Shown here in pieces: positions 1 through 10,528 of a stretch of DNA of 37,482 bases. How positions within the stretch are numbered: the first letter of the stretch is position 1; every line of letters starts with the position of its first letter. Source of the DNA: Candidatus Brocadia carolinensis (GTDB lineage Bacteria; Planctomycetota; Brocadiia; Brocadiales; Brocadiaceae); contig AYTS01000064.1 in the NCBI GenBank assembly GCA_002009475.1, positions 1 to 37,482 of the forward strand. Reading direction: 5' to 3'. The notes below the pieces were generated by a model that did not search any database, had not been told where the DNA came from, and saw nothing but the letters and a program-made list of their open reading frames with translations. The position numbers and the translations under genes were made by a program.

Positions 1-1
1 C

Positions 2-97
2 TTTACTTATCGGGATATTTGGGTATGGCTCGATAAACCGTTTGAAATACCACCCGTCCCTTACGAACCGAGGCAATTGAGTTTCAATTTTACTTAA
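2..97 (+). pseudogene. C-terminal tail of an IS4-family (DUF4372-type) transposase, cut by the window edge
   Basis: The frame starting at base 2 stays open to TAA at 95-97. It reads like the last 31 residues of DUF4372-type IS4 transposases: TYRDIWVWLDKPFEIPP, then a proline/leucine-rich end. Only the tail is visible, so I cannot say whether the gene is intact further left. The N-terminal part of a transposase of the same broad type lies on the minus strand near 10.97-11.5 kb. The identification rests on remembered family patterns. Confidence 0.5.
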
Positions 98-192
98 TTC
101 GGACAGCATCTATGGCAACCTGGTTTTAAAAACAACGAAAACTTGTCCAAAATACCAATAAATTCAAGGTGTCTGCTTGAACCTCTCAGCTA
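93..192 (+). repeat. Direct repeat, copy A (~100 bp)
   Basis: This stretch runs from CTTAATTCGGACAGCAT through a shared GGCAACCTGGTTTTAAAAAC core to TCAGCTA. It matches 12579-12678 in the same orientation, with scattered substitutions and 1-2 base indels. It starts at the end of the IS4-type tail and leads into the IS91-type fragment. The two copies bracket the giant gene pair. It may be the end of an unnamed mobile element. Confidence 0.75.
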
Positions 193-209
193 ATTTGGAC
201 AGCAGTGTA

Positions 210-530
210 TCTGAATACAAATCCCGACGCATCCCATCAAAACAATGGCGCGATTGTATCAAAAAGATCTATGAGACAGACCCGCTGTGCTGTCCAAAGT
301 GTGGCGGGGAAATGAAGATCGTCAGCTTTATCACCAACTAGGAAGTAATACGGCAAATCCTGAAACATCTCGGACTTTGGATGCCGACGCCTTCCAGAGA
401 TCCTCCCAATACAAATTTCTCCCCTAAAAACCATGAGCCGGTTTACGAACTCTTCGGTGACCTGTCTGTATTCAACGTACAGGCATATGATTGGCCCGGC
501 TACGATGAATCCCGTATGGTACAAAATTAA
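210..530 (+). pseudogene. IS91-family transposase, C-terminal remnant
   Basis: Read on the plus strand, this frame encodes the conserved C-terminal segment of IS91/IS801-type Y2 rolling-circle transposases. It has a W-R-D-C-I-K-K-I-Y region, then CPKCGGEMKIVSFI, then an EVIRQILKHLGLW segment. An in-frame TAG at 339-341 replaces the codon after the zinc-binding segment, and no N-terminal catalytic domain remains, so it is dead. A perfect hairpin follows at 602-624, which may be a relic of the element's replication end. Confidence 0.7.
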
Positions 531-601
531 ACCTTTCCTCGCACTCTTCCATAGGCAGTAGGGATGGTCTTGCCATTTTTTGTCAATTCCCTGTGAAAAT
601 C

Positions 602-624
602 GGGTAATGTGCTGCACATTACCC
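602..624. other. Perfect 10-bp stem hairpin
   Basis: GGGTAATGTG and CACATTACCC flank a 3-nt loop. No T-run follows on either strand, so it is not a canonical terminator. It lies downstream of the IS91-type remnant and could belong to that element's end. The rest of 531-825 shows no gene. A weak sigma70-like pair, TTGCAA (714-719) and TAAGCT (736-741) with 16-nt spacing, could drive the giant genes. Confidence 0.55.
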
Positions 625-825
625 ATCCTCTTATAGTTCACCTATAATTCCACACCCTTATTCCTATTTCTCTCTCCTTTGGTGTTCAATAGGGCTGTTA
701 AAATAAAAAACACTTGCAATTTTCCTTGTTTTTGCTAAGCTGACCACTTAATAGAAAAAAAACAATTTCCTATCATCTCATCGACACTTGAAATTTTCTA
801 ATGTGACTCATCCTTTTTGTACAAT

Positions 826-3800
826 ATGAATCAAGAACAATTATTAGGTATCCTGGAAACTTTGACAGGTCATCTTCATACTGCATCTCCTGCTGAAGAG
901 CAATCGCTGAATAATGTACAGGAGATGCTCGCAAGATCGCTGGCCGAACAACCATCGCCCGTTTCCAACCAACATTTTTCTTTCGAAGGAACAGACCTCC
1001 TTCTCCGACAGAATATAGAAAGAGGACGCCTTGATAACCTGGAAAGGGTCGTTTCGCAAACTCTCAAAAACAAAGAAGAAAGCGATTTGCGGGTTTTCGT
1101 TCGTGATGTACCGATACGCACTACCCAGGTCACCGGTAGTGTGCCTGATTGGGCGGCAGGTTCAAGGCCGGTGCATACTGACGGCCCATTTATAAACTGG
1201 GATGGCCGCAGGATATGGTTCGATTTTTATCGTGTAGAAAAATTAGTTGCACTTTACATCCAGGGACAGAGCAATCCGGTTATTTTATTCAAATCTGAAT
1301 TTCAGCAACGGTTGATAGACAGGCTCACTCACAAGAAAGTAGAATTAGTAAAAAGTTATAAGGTAATGCCCGGGAGTGTATGGATAAATGCTCACGCACT
1401 CACAACGGATGCTCCCAACAACCGGTATGCAGGTGTAAAGGTAAAAGGTGGTACGATCAACTTAGATGCTGTTCCGGTTTACCAGGGTGATAACCTTACA
1501 GTTACTCCTGTCAATAATATTGAAATTGCCTTACAGTTGGAACAGGATACTGACGACGATGCAGCCAATACTGCCTCGTATGGCAAGGATGCCCGTAATG
1601 CGAAATATCATTTACCTGATACATGGAACTTTTCACTGAATGGGTCGGGAAAGAATATTACTGCTATCGCAAACGCTACTGCCACCATGTATGGGCAGAC
1701 AGCAAATTTCAAGTGGGCAGGAAACCAGGCTGTAACTTATAATGCAGCGCTGAGCAGGATACTGATCCCGTGGAATGCTGATATCACTGATTTCAATATT
1801 TCACAGTGCGAAAGCCCGTTTGGTAAATTTTCCGGAAAAGCTCCTGTGATCAACAGTTGGTGGGCATTGCCTGCCGCAGTCATTAACATTGCAGCGCCTT
1901 TGGAGGCAAGTGGCAACGGTGCTGTGCTGATCAGTTGTGGAAAAGGTATAGAAGCAGTTTGGCCAGGATTAAAAGAAAAGAATACTATTCTCGTACAGCC
2001 ATTCCTGTTAGGTGAACCCGGACGCATCGGCGTTACAGATCTCATCAGCAACGGGTTGGGAGCATCCCAACACCTGGAACTGTGGAAAGACGCACAAAAC
2101 CCTCACGGCACTTCAGTTGATCTGTTATTCATTCCTTCGGCAGCATTTATCTTCAACACAGTGAGCAAAGGTGATGAGTTGCTCATTACACTTTGTAATG
2201 CTACCATGAATATCGACCGTCCTGTAAAAGTGAATGGCGAATCATTTGAAGTACGGTCAAAAAACAGTGTACTCGCGTTGGCTGCGAATGATACTTTACG
2301 GCTCATTTATCTTTATGACGATAACATTATCTGGGATAACAAACTACCCGGAGAGAAAATTCCGGCACAGAAGTTATATTCTATCGCACTGCAGAATGCA
2401 TTGTTCACTGTGTCGCCCGTAAATGGTGCTTTATTATTTGGCACTTGCGATGCGGGGTGGAAAAAAATCACAATAGCCAACTTGTTTCTCACCTTTGGAA
2501 TGTATTCATACCTGCCTACCCTGCCCGATCCCTACCTGGCAAATCTGAATGTATTGCTACGTCAGTTCAGGTATGATAGAGATCCGGCCACCGGAGGCAT
2601 TGGTAAACGGAATCCCTGGCTTTGGCTTATATGCAATATTCAATATAAACCACTTGATGAAACGAATGATGCAGTAAGAGTTGGTTTTCATTTTGGATTG
2701 ATGCCTGCAACACAAAATTTAAATCCTCAGCCTGATCAGCCGTTGACATTATCAAACACAAGGGTTACTGCTTCAGAAAGGGTATCTGATATTTTTCTTG
2801 CCGAACCTGTCGCTTCTGTCTCAAATAATATAACCGGCGCAATACGCACAATGATGGCCGCCAACAATCAACTGCCTAACTACCAGGAACAATGGGATGG
2901 CAAATTCGGTTCTCTGGATTATGATGCCTTTGCATTGATGGACGTGAGCAGTAATGCGAACCAGTTAGGAGTCAGTTTCGGATACACCCGTGGCGATCGT
3001 GGTACATTGTTACAAACAGGAGCTGTGATAGCTACCGGTGCAAATACAGGTGCCGTGAGTTCATACGCATTCCCATTCATCGTAGATGGTATGGATGTAA
3101 AAGCACAGGGACAAAGTGTGAGAGTATTTATGGAACCACAGGTAGCATGGGAACCTATCTTTAATTTATCAGCGCCCGACGGAGTCGATCCACTTGTTCC
3201 TAACTCTCCCAAACTTCCAATGGATCCGGAGGTCGGTTTCAAATATTTTGCAAACGACGGTGGGCCTACAAAAATTTTCAACAATAGCAATCAGGCTGTT
3301 ACCATAGCGCCCATTCCTTTAGTCGATTATCTGCTCGACTACTTTAAAGACAATTCTAAGAGCATTCTTGCTTCCAAATTGACCCTGCCATTTGGATTGT
3401 GCGCATTGGCATACATAACAAAGCATGGTGAATTACTTGTAGGCAGCACCCCGATTCCACCAAGACAAACTGCACCTCCGGAAATAGAGAATACACAACC
3501 GGAATTCAGAACCGATCTGAAAGGTGGCATTCAAATTACCGTTTACTCAGGCGACTTCAGCAAGGCAGTAGTAGATCCTGATGATGCTGACAGCCCGATG
3601 CTTCCCGGATTTACCATGCAAATGAACAACCTTCTTGAGGCTAATGGCACAGCAAAAGGATGCAGTAATCTTGGACAGCGGGTTACAGAAATATTCAACA
3701 ATGAGTTTTTCACAACTCCCATCTTGTCGAATGATCTCAATGTTTCGAGAGGAGTTCCTGTTACAAGGCTTGACTTTACTGGCTATGGTTTTAATATGCT

Positions 3801-6243
3801 TACCAACTGGCTGAGTCCGTCTGCTGCAATGGCTCAGACAAGCCAGGCAAGATTTGATGTAATGCTCGGCAGAACCTCACATGAGGTAATCCAGGTCAAA
3901 AGCATTATCTACCCCTGGGGCATCCGTGTGGTTCGTACCATTACCTTGTTCCGGGTAAGCACCGGTTATCTATACAGGTATGATAGCGGATGGAAAGCTC
4001 AAAGTGATGGCAAGTTTGATTTCTCTTACTCCTATAAGGACATTGGTAACAACAACGTAACTAAAGGTGCACCTTACGAATTCCATCCTGGTATTATCAG
4101 CGGATTGTTTGATGTAAGAAATATAAAGGACGCACCTTCCGTTGCTGAATACAATAGCAGCAATTCCATTGCAAATGGCCAGGTATATCTCAATGGTGTG
4201 ATTGGCCAGGAGATACCCAATTCCACAGGAAGCACGCTCAATGAGCCTGTAAAATGCGGAGCCGTATATTTTGATGCTGACATCGAAATTGAAAATGTAA
4301 AACAGGGACATAAAAATGGCAGAGTAGTTTCGAAGAAAGTTCTTGGGTATGTTCAATTAGCGCCGGCGGGAAAACCACTCAGTACCCAGCAATTTAAAAG
4401 CTTACTTGAATTGCAGGGTGGAACCATCGGCGCGGAAGTAGATTGTGTGATCGATATCAACAAAAACAATCAACAGATGCGGCTGAGCCGGGTAGATGTT
4501 AGCCCTTCAGTAGATGCCGCCAACAATACAATCTTTGTAGTAGCAGCACGTGGTAGTGTTACACTGCCAAAGGATGGTAGCTGGAGCATGGTACAGCACG
4601 AAACCGGAACCGGAGAAGTAACTCCGGTTCCTGAAAACTTTCCTGTACCACTGATTCGCGAAGGCAAATGGATGAAGAACAAAGTCATTAATCCTGCTGA
4701 TGTAACGGATCACCTCATTCGCATTGCCAATCCAAAAGAGATTCTTCGCAGTGTGGCGGCGGACACTATCAACTTCGGATACCTGCAGAATACTACTACT
4801 CAAAAAGCATTATTCCTTACGCCTTCTTATGGATTATTTACCGAGGGACCAGGTTTGACGCCCAAGCTGTTCAGTAAGACGCCACCCATTTTTGCAGATG
4901 CTTATCGCATGATGACCGGCAATGGAATCTTCCCTAACATTGGAGATGCCGTTACCAATTTTGGAAAGGCCATGCCCATGCTGAATGCTGACGGGGTGCA
5001 GGTGTTTGCTGAAAATGCATTGAAAGACGGTGGTAAAAAAGTGCTTGAGTTGATGGAAATACAGGCACAGAAAGCAGGGGAAGAAGTGATTCAACAAGGA
5101 CTGAGTCTTCTGAAAAAAGGCGTAGGCGATGTGTTGGACAAAGCTTTAAAATTTGACGTCCCTGATTTCAATGTTTATCTCGTGGATATGGATGCCCTGA
5201 AGATCTATATCGAATACAAAGCTGCTCCTAAAGGCCAGGCTTCGTCACCCGGTAAATTGAATTTCGATGTGGAATCCTTTGCAAATGACATGGCAGACCA
5301 ATGGAAGAGCAGGTTGAACAACCTTGCAATGGTTGTGGATCTGGGCAGCATGGAGCGGATCATGACCATCAAAGGAAATTTCAATTCGAAGAAAGGAACT
5401 GAAACGGGCTATGAAGGTGACAGCAGTGCGGATGGCGGTATTCCTACTCCTGAAATAGAATTCAGTGATGCGCTGAAGCCTGTGATCGCTATCCTCGAAA
5501 TGCTTGCAGCGCTCAGCACCGGCGATTATGCGTCAGCACTTAAGAAGGGATTGAAAGTTGCGATGAGCAATGCAGGTGAAATATGGGAATACAAATTTGA
5601 AGCTACCAAAGAGATCGGTCTCATTCGCTTCCCTCCTACTGAACAATTGTACAACAGTCCGCAGACTCCATTAAAGTTGGAGGCTTCGATGAGCCTGGGT
5701 GTTTACTTCGATGCTGCACTGAAAGTAACAACAGACCCGAAACAACTACTACCAACAGCAGGAGCCTTTCTCCAATTTCACGGAGGATTGCAGGTGATGT
5801 GTTTTTCACTGGGAGTGGGTTCCATCTTCGCTATAGGTTCTGTAGATGTGAGGATAGCAGCAGATACAAAAGTAGGCCCAAGCCTCGGTTTGAAGTTCGG
5901 CTTCGGAGCGCAGATCGTTGTCGGTTTTCCAGTGATCGCTAATGTAAGTGTAACATTTATGGTAGGAGTAGAAATGCATGCTGATTTATCAACAATCAGT
6001 TTGGCTGCTATCCTGTATTTCCGTGGCCATGCCGATATCCTGGGAGGTATTGTCAGCATCACCATCACTATCGAAGCGAAAGGGATCATCCTTAGAAAAA
6101 TTGCAGAAAACAGAACGGATTGCTCTGCCCAGGTAACATTCGCTCTTGACATCAGCATAGCATTTATTATCAACATCAGTTTTTCAAAGACATGGGGAGA
6201 AGACCGGCAGGTGGCAGCAGCAGATAATAAATACGGATCATAA
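826..6243 (+). CDS. Giant protein of unknown function (1805 aa)
   Basis: I do not recognise a characterised family. I start at ATG 826; the frame is open from TTG 817, but neither start has a Shine-Dalgarno sequence. There is no signal peptide. The N-terminus (about residues 1-90) looks helical. The next ~1300 residues read as mixed or mostly beta, rich in Asn, Gly and Thr. A helical stretch lies near residues 1400-1450 (GGKKVLELMEIQAQKAGEEV). The last ~200 residues alternate hydrophobic and small residues (FGFGAQIVVGFPVIANVSV), like consecutive amphipathic strands. The reading frame is intact over 5.4 kb among dead transposons, so it has been under recent selection or arrived recently. The next giant gene starts 55 bp downstream and is probably co-transcribed. 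Absence of SD is common in Bacteroidota, suggesting transfer. Confidence 0.85.
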   Translation: MNQEQLLGILETLTGHLHTASPAEEQSLNNVQEMLARSLAEQPSPVSNQHFSFEGTDLLLRQNIERGRLDNLERVVSQTLKNKEESDLRVFVRDVPIRTTQVTGSVPDWAAGSRPVHTDGPFINWDGRRIWFDFYRVEKLVALYIQGQSNPVILFKSEFQQRLIDRLTHKKVELVKSYKVMPGSVWINAHALTTDAPNNRYAGVKVKGGTINLDAVPVYQGDNLTVTPVNNIEIALQLEQDTDDDAANTASYGKDARNAKYHLPDTWNFSLNGSGKNITAIANATATMYGQTANFKWAGNQAVTYNAALSRILIPWNADITDFNISQCESPFGKFSGKAPVINSWWALPAAVINIAAPLEASGNGAVLISCGKGIEAVWPGLKEKNTILVQPFLLGEPGRIGVTDLISNGLGASQHLELWKDAQNPHGTSVDLLFIPSAAFIFNTVSKGDELLITLCNATMNIDRPVKVNGESFEVRSKNSVLALAANDTLRLIYLYDDNIIWDNKLPGEKIPAQKLYSIALQNALFTVSPVNGALLFGTCDAGWKKITIANLFLTFGMYSYLPTLPDPYLANLNVLLRQFRYDRDPATGGIGKRNPWLWLICNIQYKPLDETNDAVRVGFHFGLMPATQNLNPQPDQPLTLSNTRVTASERVSDIFLAEPVASVSNNITGAIRTMMAANNQLPNYQEQWDGKFGSLDYDAFALMDVSSNANQLGVSFGYTRGDRGTLLQTGAVIATGANTGAVSSYAFPFIVDGMDVKAQGQSVRVFMEPQVAWEPIFNLSAPDGVDPLVPNSPKLPMDPEVGFKYFANDGGPTKIFNNSNQAVTIAPIPLVDYLLDYFKDNSKSILASKLTLPFGLCALAYITKHGELLVGSTPIPPRQTAPPEIENTQPEFRTDLKGGIQITVYSGDFSKAVVDPDDADSPMLPGFTMQMNNLLEANGTAKGCSNLGQRVTEIFNNEFFTTPILSNDLNVSRGVPVTRLDFTGYGFNMLTNWLSPSAAMAQTSQARFDVMLGRTSHEVIQVKSIIYPWGIRVVRTITLFRVSTGYLYRYDSGWKAQSDGKFDFSYSYKDIGNNNVTKGAPYEFHPGIISGLFDVRNIKDAPSVAEYNSSNSIANGQVYLNGVIGQEIPNSTGSTLNEPVKCGAVYFDADIEIENVKQGHKNGRVVSKKVLGYVQLAPAGKPLSTQQFKSLLELQGGTIGAEVDCVIDINKNNQQMRLSRVDVSPSVDAANNTIFVVAARGSVTLPKDGSWSMVQHETGTGEVTPVPENFPVPLIREGKWMKNKVINPADVTDHLIRIANPKEILRSVAADTINFGYLQNTTTQKALFLTPSYGLFTEGPGLTPKLFSKTPPIFADAYRMMTGNGIFPNIGDAVTNFGKAMPMLNADGVQVFAENALKDGGKKVLELMEIQAQKAGEEVIQQGLSLLKKGVGDVLDKALKFDVPDFNVYLVDMDALKIYIEYKAAPKGQASSPGKLNFDVESFANDMADQWKSRLNNLAMVVDLGSMERIMTIKGNFNSKKGTETGYEGDSSADGGIPTPEIEFSDALKPVIAILEMLAALSTGDYASALKKGLKVAMSNAGEIWEYKFEATKEIGLIRFPPTEQLYNSPQTPLKLEASMSLGVYFDAALKVTTDPKQLLPTAGAFLQFHGGLQVMCFSLGVGSIFAIGSVDVRIAADTKVGPSLGLKFGFGAQIVVGFPVIANVSVTFMVGVEMHADLSTISLAAILYFRGHADILGGIVSITITIEAKGIILRKIAENRTDCSAQVTFALDISIAFIINISFSKTWGEDRQVAAADNKYGS

Positions 6244-6298
6244 AACATTTTGAAGAAAAAATAATATCAACCAATTTTTTTGTAACAACATTTCAGCT

Positions 6299-9200
6299 AT
6301 GGAAGCTAAAAGAAGATACTCGGTAATGGTTTTCCCGCAGGGATTTGATGGCACGAATCTTTTGCTGAACATTGCACTCATTCCAAGAAATTATGATCCG
6401 TTCCTGCCCTTCGTTACCGGCTTGCCTGCACCGAACGATACAGCAATTGCCTTTGCAGACCTCAATCCTGAATTCGAAATCTCTATCGTGAAAGGTCTGG
6501 ACGAGTTTCCGATGAGCAATGCTACAGCGCCTGCCCGGATACCTGTGAAAAAATCAATAACCGTTACTGCTGCGTCAAACAAGAAAGCGATACTCCAGGC
6601 CATTGCCACAGAATTTGCAGGAAAGATTAACCTGGATGAAAACACTGATAAATTAGAATCGATACGCCCTGAGGCGCTCAGTGTAAGCAAATATTTACCG
6701 GAGAGCTATCGCAATGCATTCAACTTTACCACACCACGCCATCCTAATGCTAAAACAGATGACAGCTACCATTGCGCTGTACGAAAGGAAGTGGTAAAAA
6801 AACCTAACTGGCAGGCAAAAGATGATGTAAGTTGGGGACAATTGTTTGCACACATATTAAGACAACCCATGCTGGCAAGGGCCTGCGGTATGATTTATTC
6901 GGCACAAATCTCTGTAGCAGATGATCCTACTCTATTTGAAAAGGGATGCTACATCTATGCGGACATCATCAACGCAGAATTTGTTGCTGTTCAAAATGCA
7001 ATATTAGAAGACGTAGAAGGGCCCTTTATAAAACGGTATGCAGCAAGAGTTCCTAAATTAAAACCAACTGAGCCACGGCCGGTGTTTGCACCATTACTTT
7101 TCCCGGTGCTCTACCGCAAACTATCAGATGTAGTAGATCCGGAACCTAAAGGTCAATGGGACAAAATATTTCAGGAGGTCAATGAATACAATGACGGATT
7201 TGCAAAGATCATACACGCTGCACAACCGGTAAGTGGAAATCTATTAGTAGAATCCCAAGATGGATTTCATCCCGTAAAAGACCTCGGTATCCGCCTTGCA
7301 TGGGATGATGAACAGATCATGATCTGGTATATCAGGCAGATGGCAGAAAATCCGGAAGAACCCGGGACTCGTGTTGACACGCCTATGGGAGTGTTCGGTT
7401 ATCGCATAGATGTGAGAGAAGATTTGCCCGGAATGGATTGGAAGAGTTTGAACAGGGTTCAAAGTAAAGCAGTGTACCAGATACAAGGCACCAGTATTGG
7501 CAACAACATCAATGAAGAACTCGAATTACCCTACCAGGTTTTCCCTACTCAGCTGGACAACGACACATCACAAACTTTTTGGTTGCCGATGTACTATACA
7601 AATTGGATCGGGAAGAGTCTTGTTCTCAAGGATAGTGATGCCGTATTGATCTACAAAAACGATCAGGCATTGGCAGGATTGAATGATCCTACACCCAAAC
7701 AAGTGAGTGACAGCAAGGCTTTCAATGAAGTTTCTGCAAACACGCCCCTACTCTATGGCCATAGTTATGAATTTCGGGTAAGGATGCAGGATATTACCGG
7801 AGGCGGACCTACAGACATTCCGGAAACAAATCCTGTGAATATTGCTGCTGCTCCTACGTCATCTCTTCACTTCAAGAGATTCATTGCACCATCCATGCTG
7901 CGCATTGATAAGCCTTCCGTGCTTACGCTGAATAATATTGATTTTTTTAATGAAACAATTGTAAATGGAGAGAGCCAATACGATGCCAACCCGGTACTCA
8001 ACATACAACGTCCGGTTCTCAATTATCCGGCGGTAGTATTCACCGGCAAATACCAGGCAGCAGGACAAGACCCAATTCAAGTGCTGATCAATTCAACAAA
8101 TACTCCTGACAATAACAAGATACCGGCCATCGCTGATCCTGATGTTACGAAAGTAGAGATCAAAGTAGAAGTAGAAACATTGCGAATGGATAACCTCTTG
8201 AGTGAAAGTGGTCGTGAAAATTATGTAACGCTCTACACCACCACCCGGAACTTTCCCGCAGGATTCGATGAAGTATTGAACGTACCTGTCACCTTCAGGG
8301 ATGTCAATTCACTGAACCTTGGCGACCTGGATGATCCATTCAACGATGTAACGGTCAACAAGCCTGCAATAGACGCGATGAATGAAATCATTCTGCCCAC
8401 CGCACGAAAGATAAGAATGACGCTTCGTGGCGCATGCGATGGTGATAGTGGATATTTTGGATTTATCAATAATACCAATCATGACCGGGATAGCCGCTTT
8501 GGAAAGACAACCCAATTCTTTTTCTATAAGGAATCTACAGATGAAGTCGATCTGTTACTTCCCAAAGCAAATGTGCCAATCGTACAAGCCTTGTACTTAC
8601 AACCCGATCCGATTCCACTGATCGATAAAAATTTTGTAACTACCACGTTATTCCAGAGGGAAAAAGAAGTGCAGATGCCGGACATCGTACAACGGCTGGC
8701 TCAAGAGATCAGTGTGGAAGCAAAAGGCATGACACTGACTGCAAAGAAAGGAGAACGCGTCATTTTTGGATGCAGTAGTAAGATCAGGCACAGCCTGTCG
8801 CCCGATATGAGCAGCATTACTTTTGCTTCCAAATCAGATCTGACCAATCATTGGCTGGGATGTCTTGTCTTTCAGCTAAACCGTGATTGGAGTTGGGATG
8901 CACTGCAGGATGTAGCATTCACAATCAGCAGAGATAAAAAATTCAAACACGATCCTTTGGCGCTGAACGAACACCTCGATGTATTGGGAGATATAGAGAT
9001 GAAACACAGTGCATCATTTGAGAGCCTGCAGGCAGATACTTTCGGTGTTGTCAACCGTTCTAATGCCACTATTATTTTCATTGATGCTGTAGAACCGAAG
9101 ACAGGTTTGCATCAGGATCTTGCAAATCCCGCTTCACCATTGCGTTTCCCGGATGAAATAGAAGTACAGTACCACATCAATCCATCCTACAAACCCAACC

Positions 9201-10528
9201 ATGCAACGGGAGCAAAGGAAACTACCAACATAGAAAAACTTTTATTACCCACAACCATCATCCCTGCACAGGTACCAAAAATCGTGAGTGTGGGACTCGC
9301 ATTCTCACCTTATATCAGAAACAAAAATTATAGTGCTACCGAGCCACGCCAACGATATTTGTGGGTGGAATTGGACGAACCGGTAAGGGATCCCGATGAC
9401 ACCTTGTTTTGCAGAATGCTTGCTTACGCACCCGACCAGTTAATTTCAAACAACGACTTCGAAATGTGGGTCGCACCTGAAGAACCACCGTTAGCAATTG
9501 ACCCCGAATACCAGAGAGTGATCACACCAAACCAGAGTGATGATATGGCAGGACTGAGCGCTATGCAAGCAATGGAAAAAGCAAATGCTGATGATGATAT
9601 TCATTACCTGCTTCCATTGCCGCCGGGATTGACCCCTGAAAGTGATGAATTGTTCGGATTCTTCACTTACGAATTCAGGATAGGCCATGGTCACTGGAAC
9701 GATAGAGAAGACAATCTCTGGAGTACTGCTCAGGGCAGATTCGGAAGACCACTTCGCATCACAGGTATGCAACATCCTGCACCAACACTCACCTGCCTGC
9801 CCAACCGCGATAAAGAATACTTGTATGTAAGCGCACAATATGCACAGGCTGTATGGAATGGAAAAAATGTAACCAGCAATCCTCCGCGCACGAAATTGTA
9901 CGCATTGCTGTATGCACAGGTAAGACAGGCAGATGATCTCGACTATAGGAACATATTACTGGATGAAAAATTGATGTCCTGGCAACAGTTTTTTGAGATT
10001 AAGGAAAAGAAACTCGAACTGAACACAACAACAAGAGTAAAATTGTACAGCGAAACACTATTGTATCAGAGCGGTGCTCAGTTAGCAAATGCAGATCCAA
10101 CCAAATTCAATTTTGATAAAGTATCCCTGGCCAAAGGAGCCCTGATTGCTTCGTTTAATGATCAGCCGAAAAGTGCACTTGGGTATTGGAAAAATACTGA
10201 GATTGCACAACACCTTCAATTGCTTGGGCTGCCGGAGGATTCGCCATTGAGTGTATTGGTGGTTGAAATATTTGGTAACATCACAAACATCCGGGAACAT
10301 ATTAATAAGTTGAACATGAGGCAAAGTGGATTCGCGACTATGGCCCATAACTTCAATGTATCGAATGACCTCCATGGCTCACCTTTTCAGGATGAGGGAA
10401 TTGATCGTATCAGCGCTATGGCTGCTTCATACGATACCCCACTTTCGCAACGGTTAGGTAACTTCCGGATATTGAGAACATCGGCTCTTACAGAAGTGCC
10501 CTTCGTATGCTGCCCAACTTGTGGATGA
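6299..10528 (+). CDS. Giant protein of unknown function (1409 aa), partner of the preceding gene
   Basis: No characterised family recognised. ATG 6299 is the first start, preceded by A/T-rich sequence without a Shine-Dalgarno. No signal peptide or clear membrane segment is visible. Several stretches look like beta-sandwich modules; one near residues 475-510 (LLYGHSYEFRVRMQDITGGG) resembles a fibronectin-III-like strand pattern, and another follows near residue 1110 (FGFFTYEFRIGHG). The protein ends in Cys-Cys-Pro-Thr-Cys-Gly, an unusual exposed cysteine cluster that could bind metal or be modified. The gene is intact, 55 bp behind the first giant gene on the same strand. Its stop codon overlaps the start of a 26-codon ORF. 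The two giants probably act together; the function is unknown. Confidence 0.85.
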   Translation: MEAKRRYSVMVFPQGFDGTNLLLNIALIPRNYDPFLPFVTGLPAPNDTAIAFADLNPEFEISIVKGLDEFPMSNATAPARIPVKKSITVTAASNKKAILQAIATEFAGKINLDENTDKLESIRPEALSVSKYLPESYRNAFNFTTPRHPNAKTDDSYHCAVRKEVVKKPNWQAKDDVSWGQLFAHILRQPMLARACGMIYSAQISVADDPTLFEKGCYIYADIINAEFVAVQNAILEDVEGPFIKRYAARVPKLKPTEPRPVFAPLLFPVLYRKLSDVVDPEPKGQWDKIFQEVNEYNDGFAKIIHAAQPVSGNLLVESQDGFHPVKDLGIRLAWDDEQIMIWYIRQMAENPEEPGTRVDTPMGVFGYRIDVREDLPGMDWKSLNRVQSKAVYQIQGTSIGNNINEELELPYQVFPTQLDNDTSQTFWLPMYYTNWIGKSLVLKDSDAVLIYKNDQALAGLNDPTPKQVSDSKAFNEVSANTPLLYGHSYEFRVRMQDITGGGPTDIPETNPVNIAAAPTSSLHFKRFIAPSMLRIDKPSVLTLNNIDFFNETIVNGESQYDANPVLNIQRPVLNYPAVVFTGKYQAAGQDPIQVLINSTNTPDNNKIPAIADPDVTKVEIKVEVETLRMDNLLSESGRENYVTLYTTTRNFPAGFDEVLNVPVTFRDVNSLNLGDLDDPFNDVTVNKPAIDAMNEIILPTARKIRMTLRGACDGDSGYFGFINNTNHDRDSRFGKTTQFFFYKESTDEVDLLLPKANVPIVQALYLQPDPIPLIDKNFVTTTLFQREKEVQMPDIVQRLAQEISVEAKGMTLTAKKGERVIFGCSSKIRHSLSPDMSSITFASKSDLTNHWLGCLVFQLNRDWSWDALQDVAFTISRDKKFKHDPLALNEHLDVLGDIEMKHSASFESLQADTFGVVNRSNATIIFIDAVEPKTGLHQDLANPASPLRFPDEIEVQYHINPSYKPNHATGAKETTNIEKLLLPTTIIPAQVPKIVSVGLAFSPYIRNKNYSATEPRQRYLWVELDEPVRDPDDTLFCRMLAYAPDQLISNNDFEMWVAPEEPPLAIDPEYQRVITPNQSDDMAGLSAMQAMEKANADDDIHYLLPLPPGLTPESDELFGFFTYEFRIGHGHWNDREDNLWSTAQGRFGRPLRITGMQHPAPTLTCLPNRDKEYLYVSAQYAQAVWNGKNVTSNPPRTKLYALLYAQVRQADDLDYRNILLDEKLMSWQQFFEIKEKKLELNTTTRVKLYSETLLYQSGAQLANADPTKFNFDKVSLAKGALIASFNDQPKSALGYWKNTEIAQHLQLLGLPEDSPLSVLVVEIFGNITNIREHINKLNMRQSGFATMAHNFNVSNDLHGSPFQDEGIDRISAMAASYDTPLSQRLGNFRILRTSALTEVPFVCCPTCG

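Noticed and set aside
237..641. 134-codon minus-strand frame
   Set aside because: It lies opposite the IS91-type remnant, whose plus-strand frame has clear family motifs; the minus product has none.
3970..4356. 128-codon minus-strand frame inside the first giant gene
   Set aside because: Shadow of the intact plus-strand gene; no ribosome site or family pattern.
5778..6248. 156-codon minus-strand frame at the end of the first giant gene
   Set aside because: Reverse of the hydrophobic-strand region, which gives artificial membrane-like composition on the other strand.
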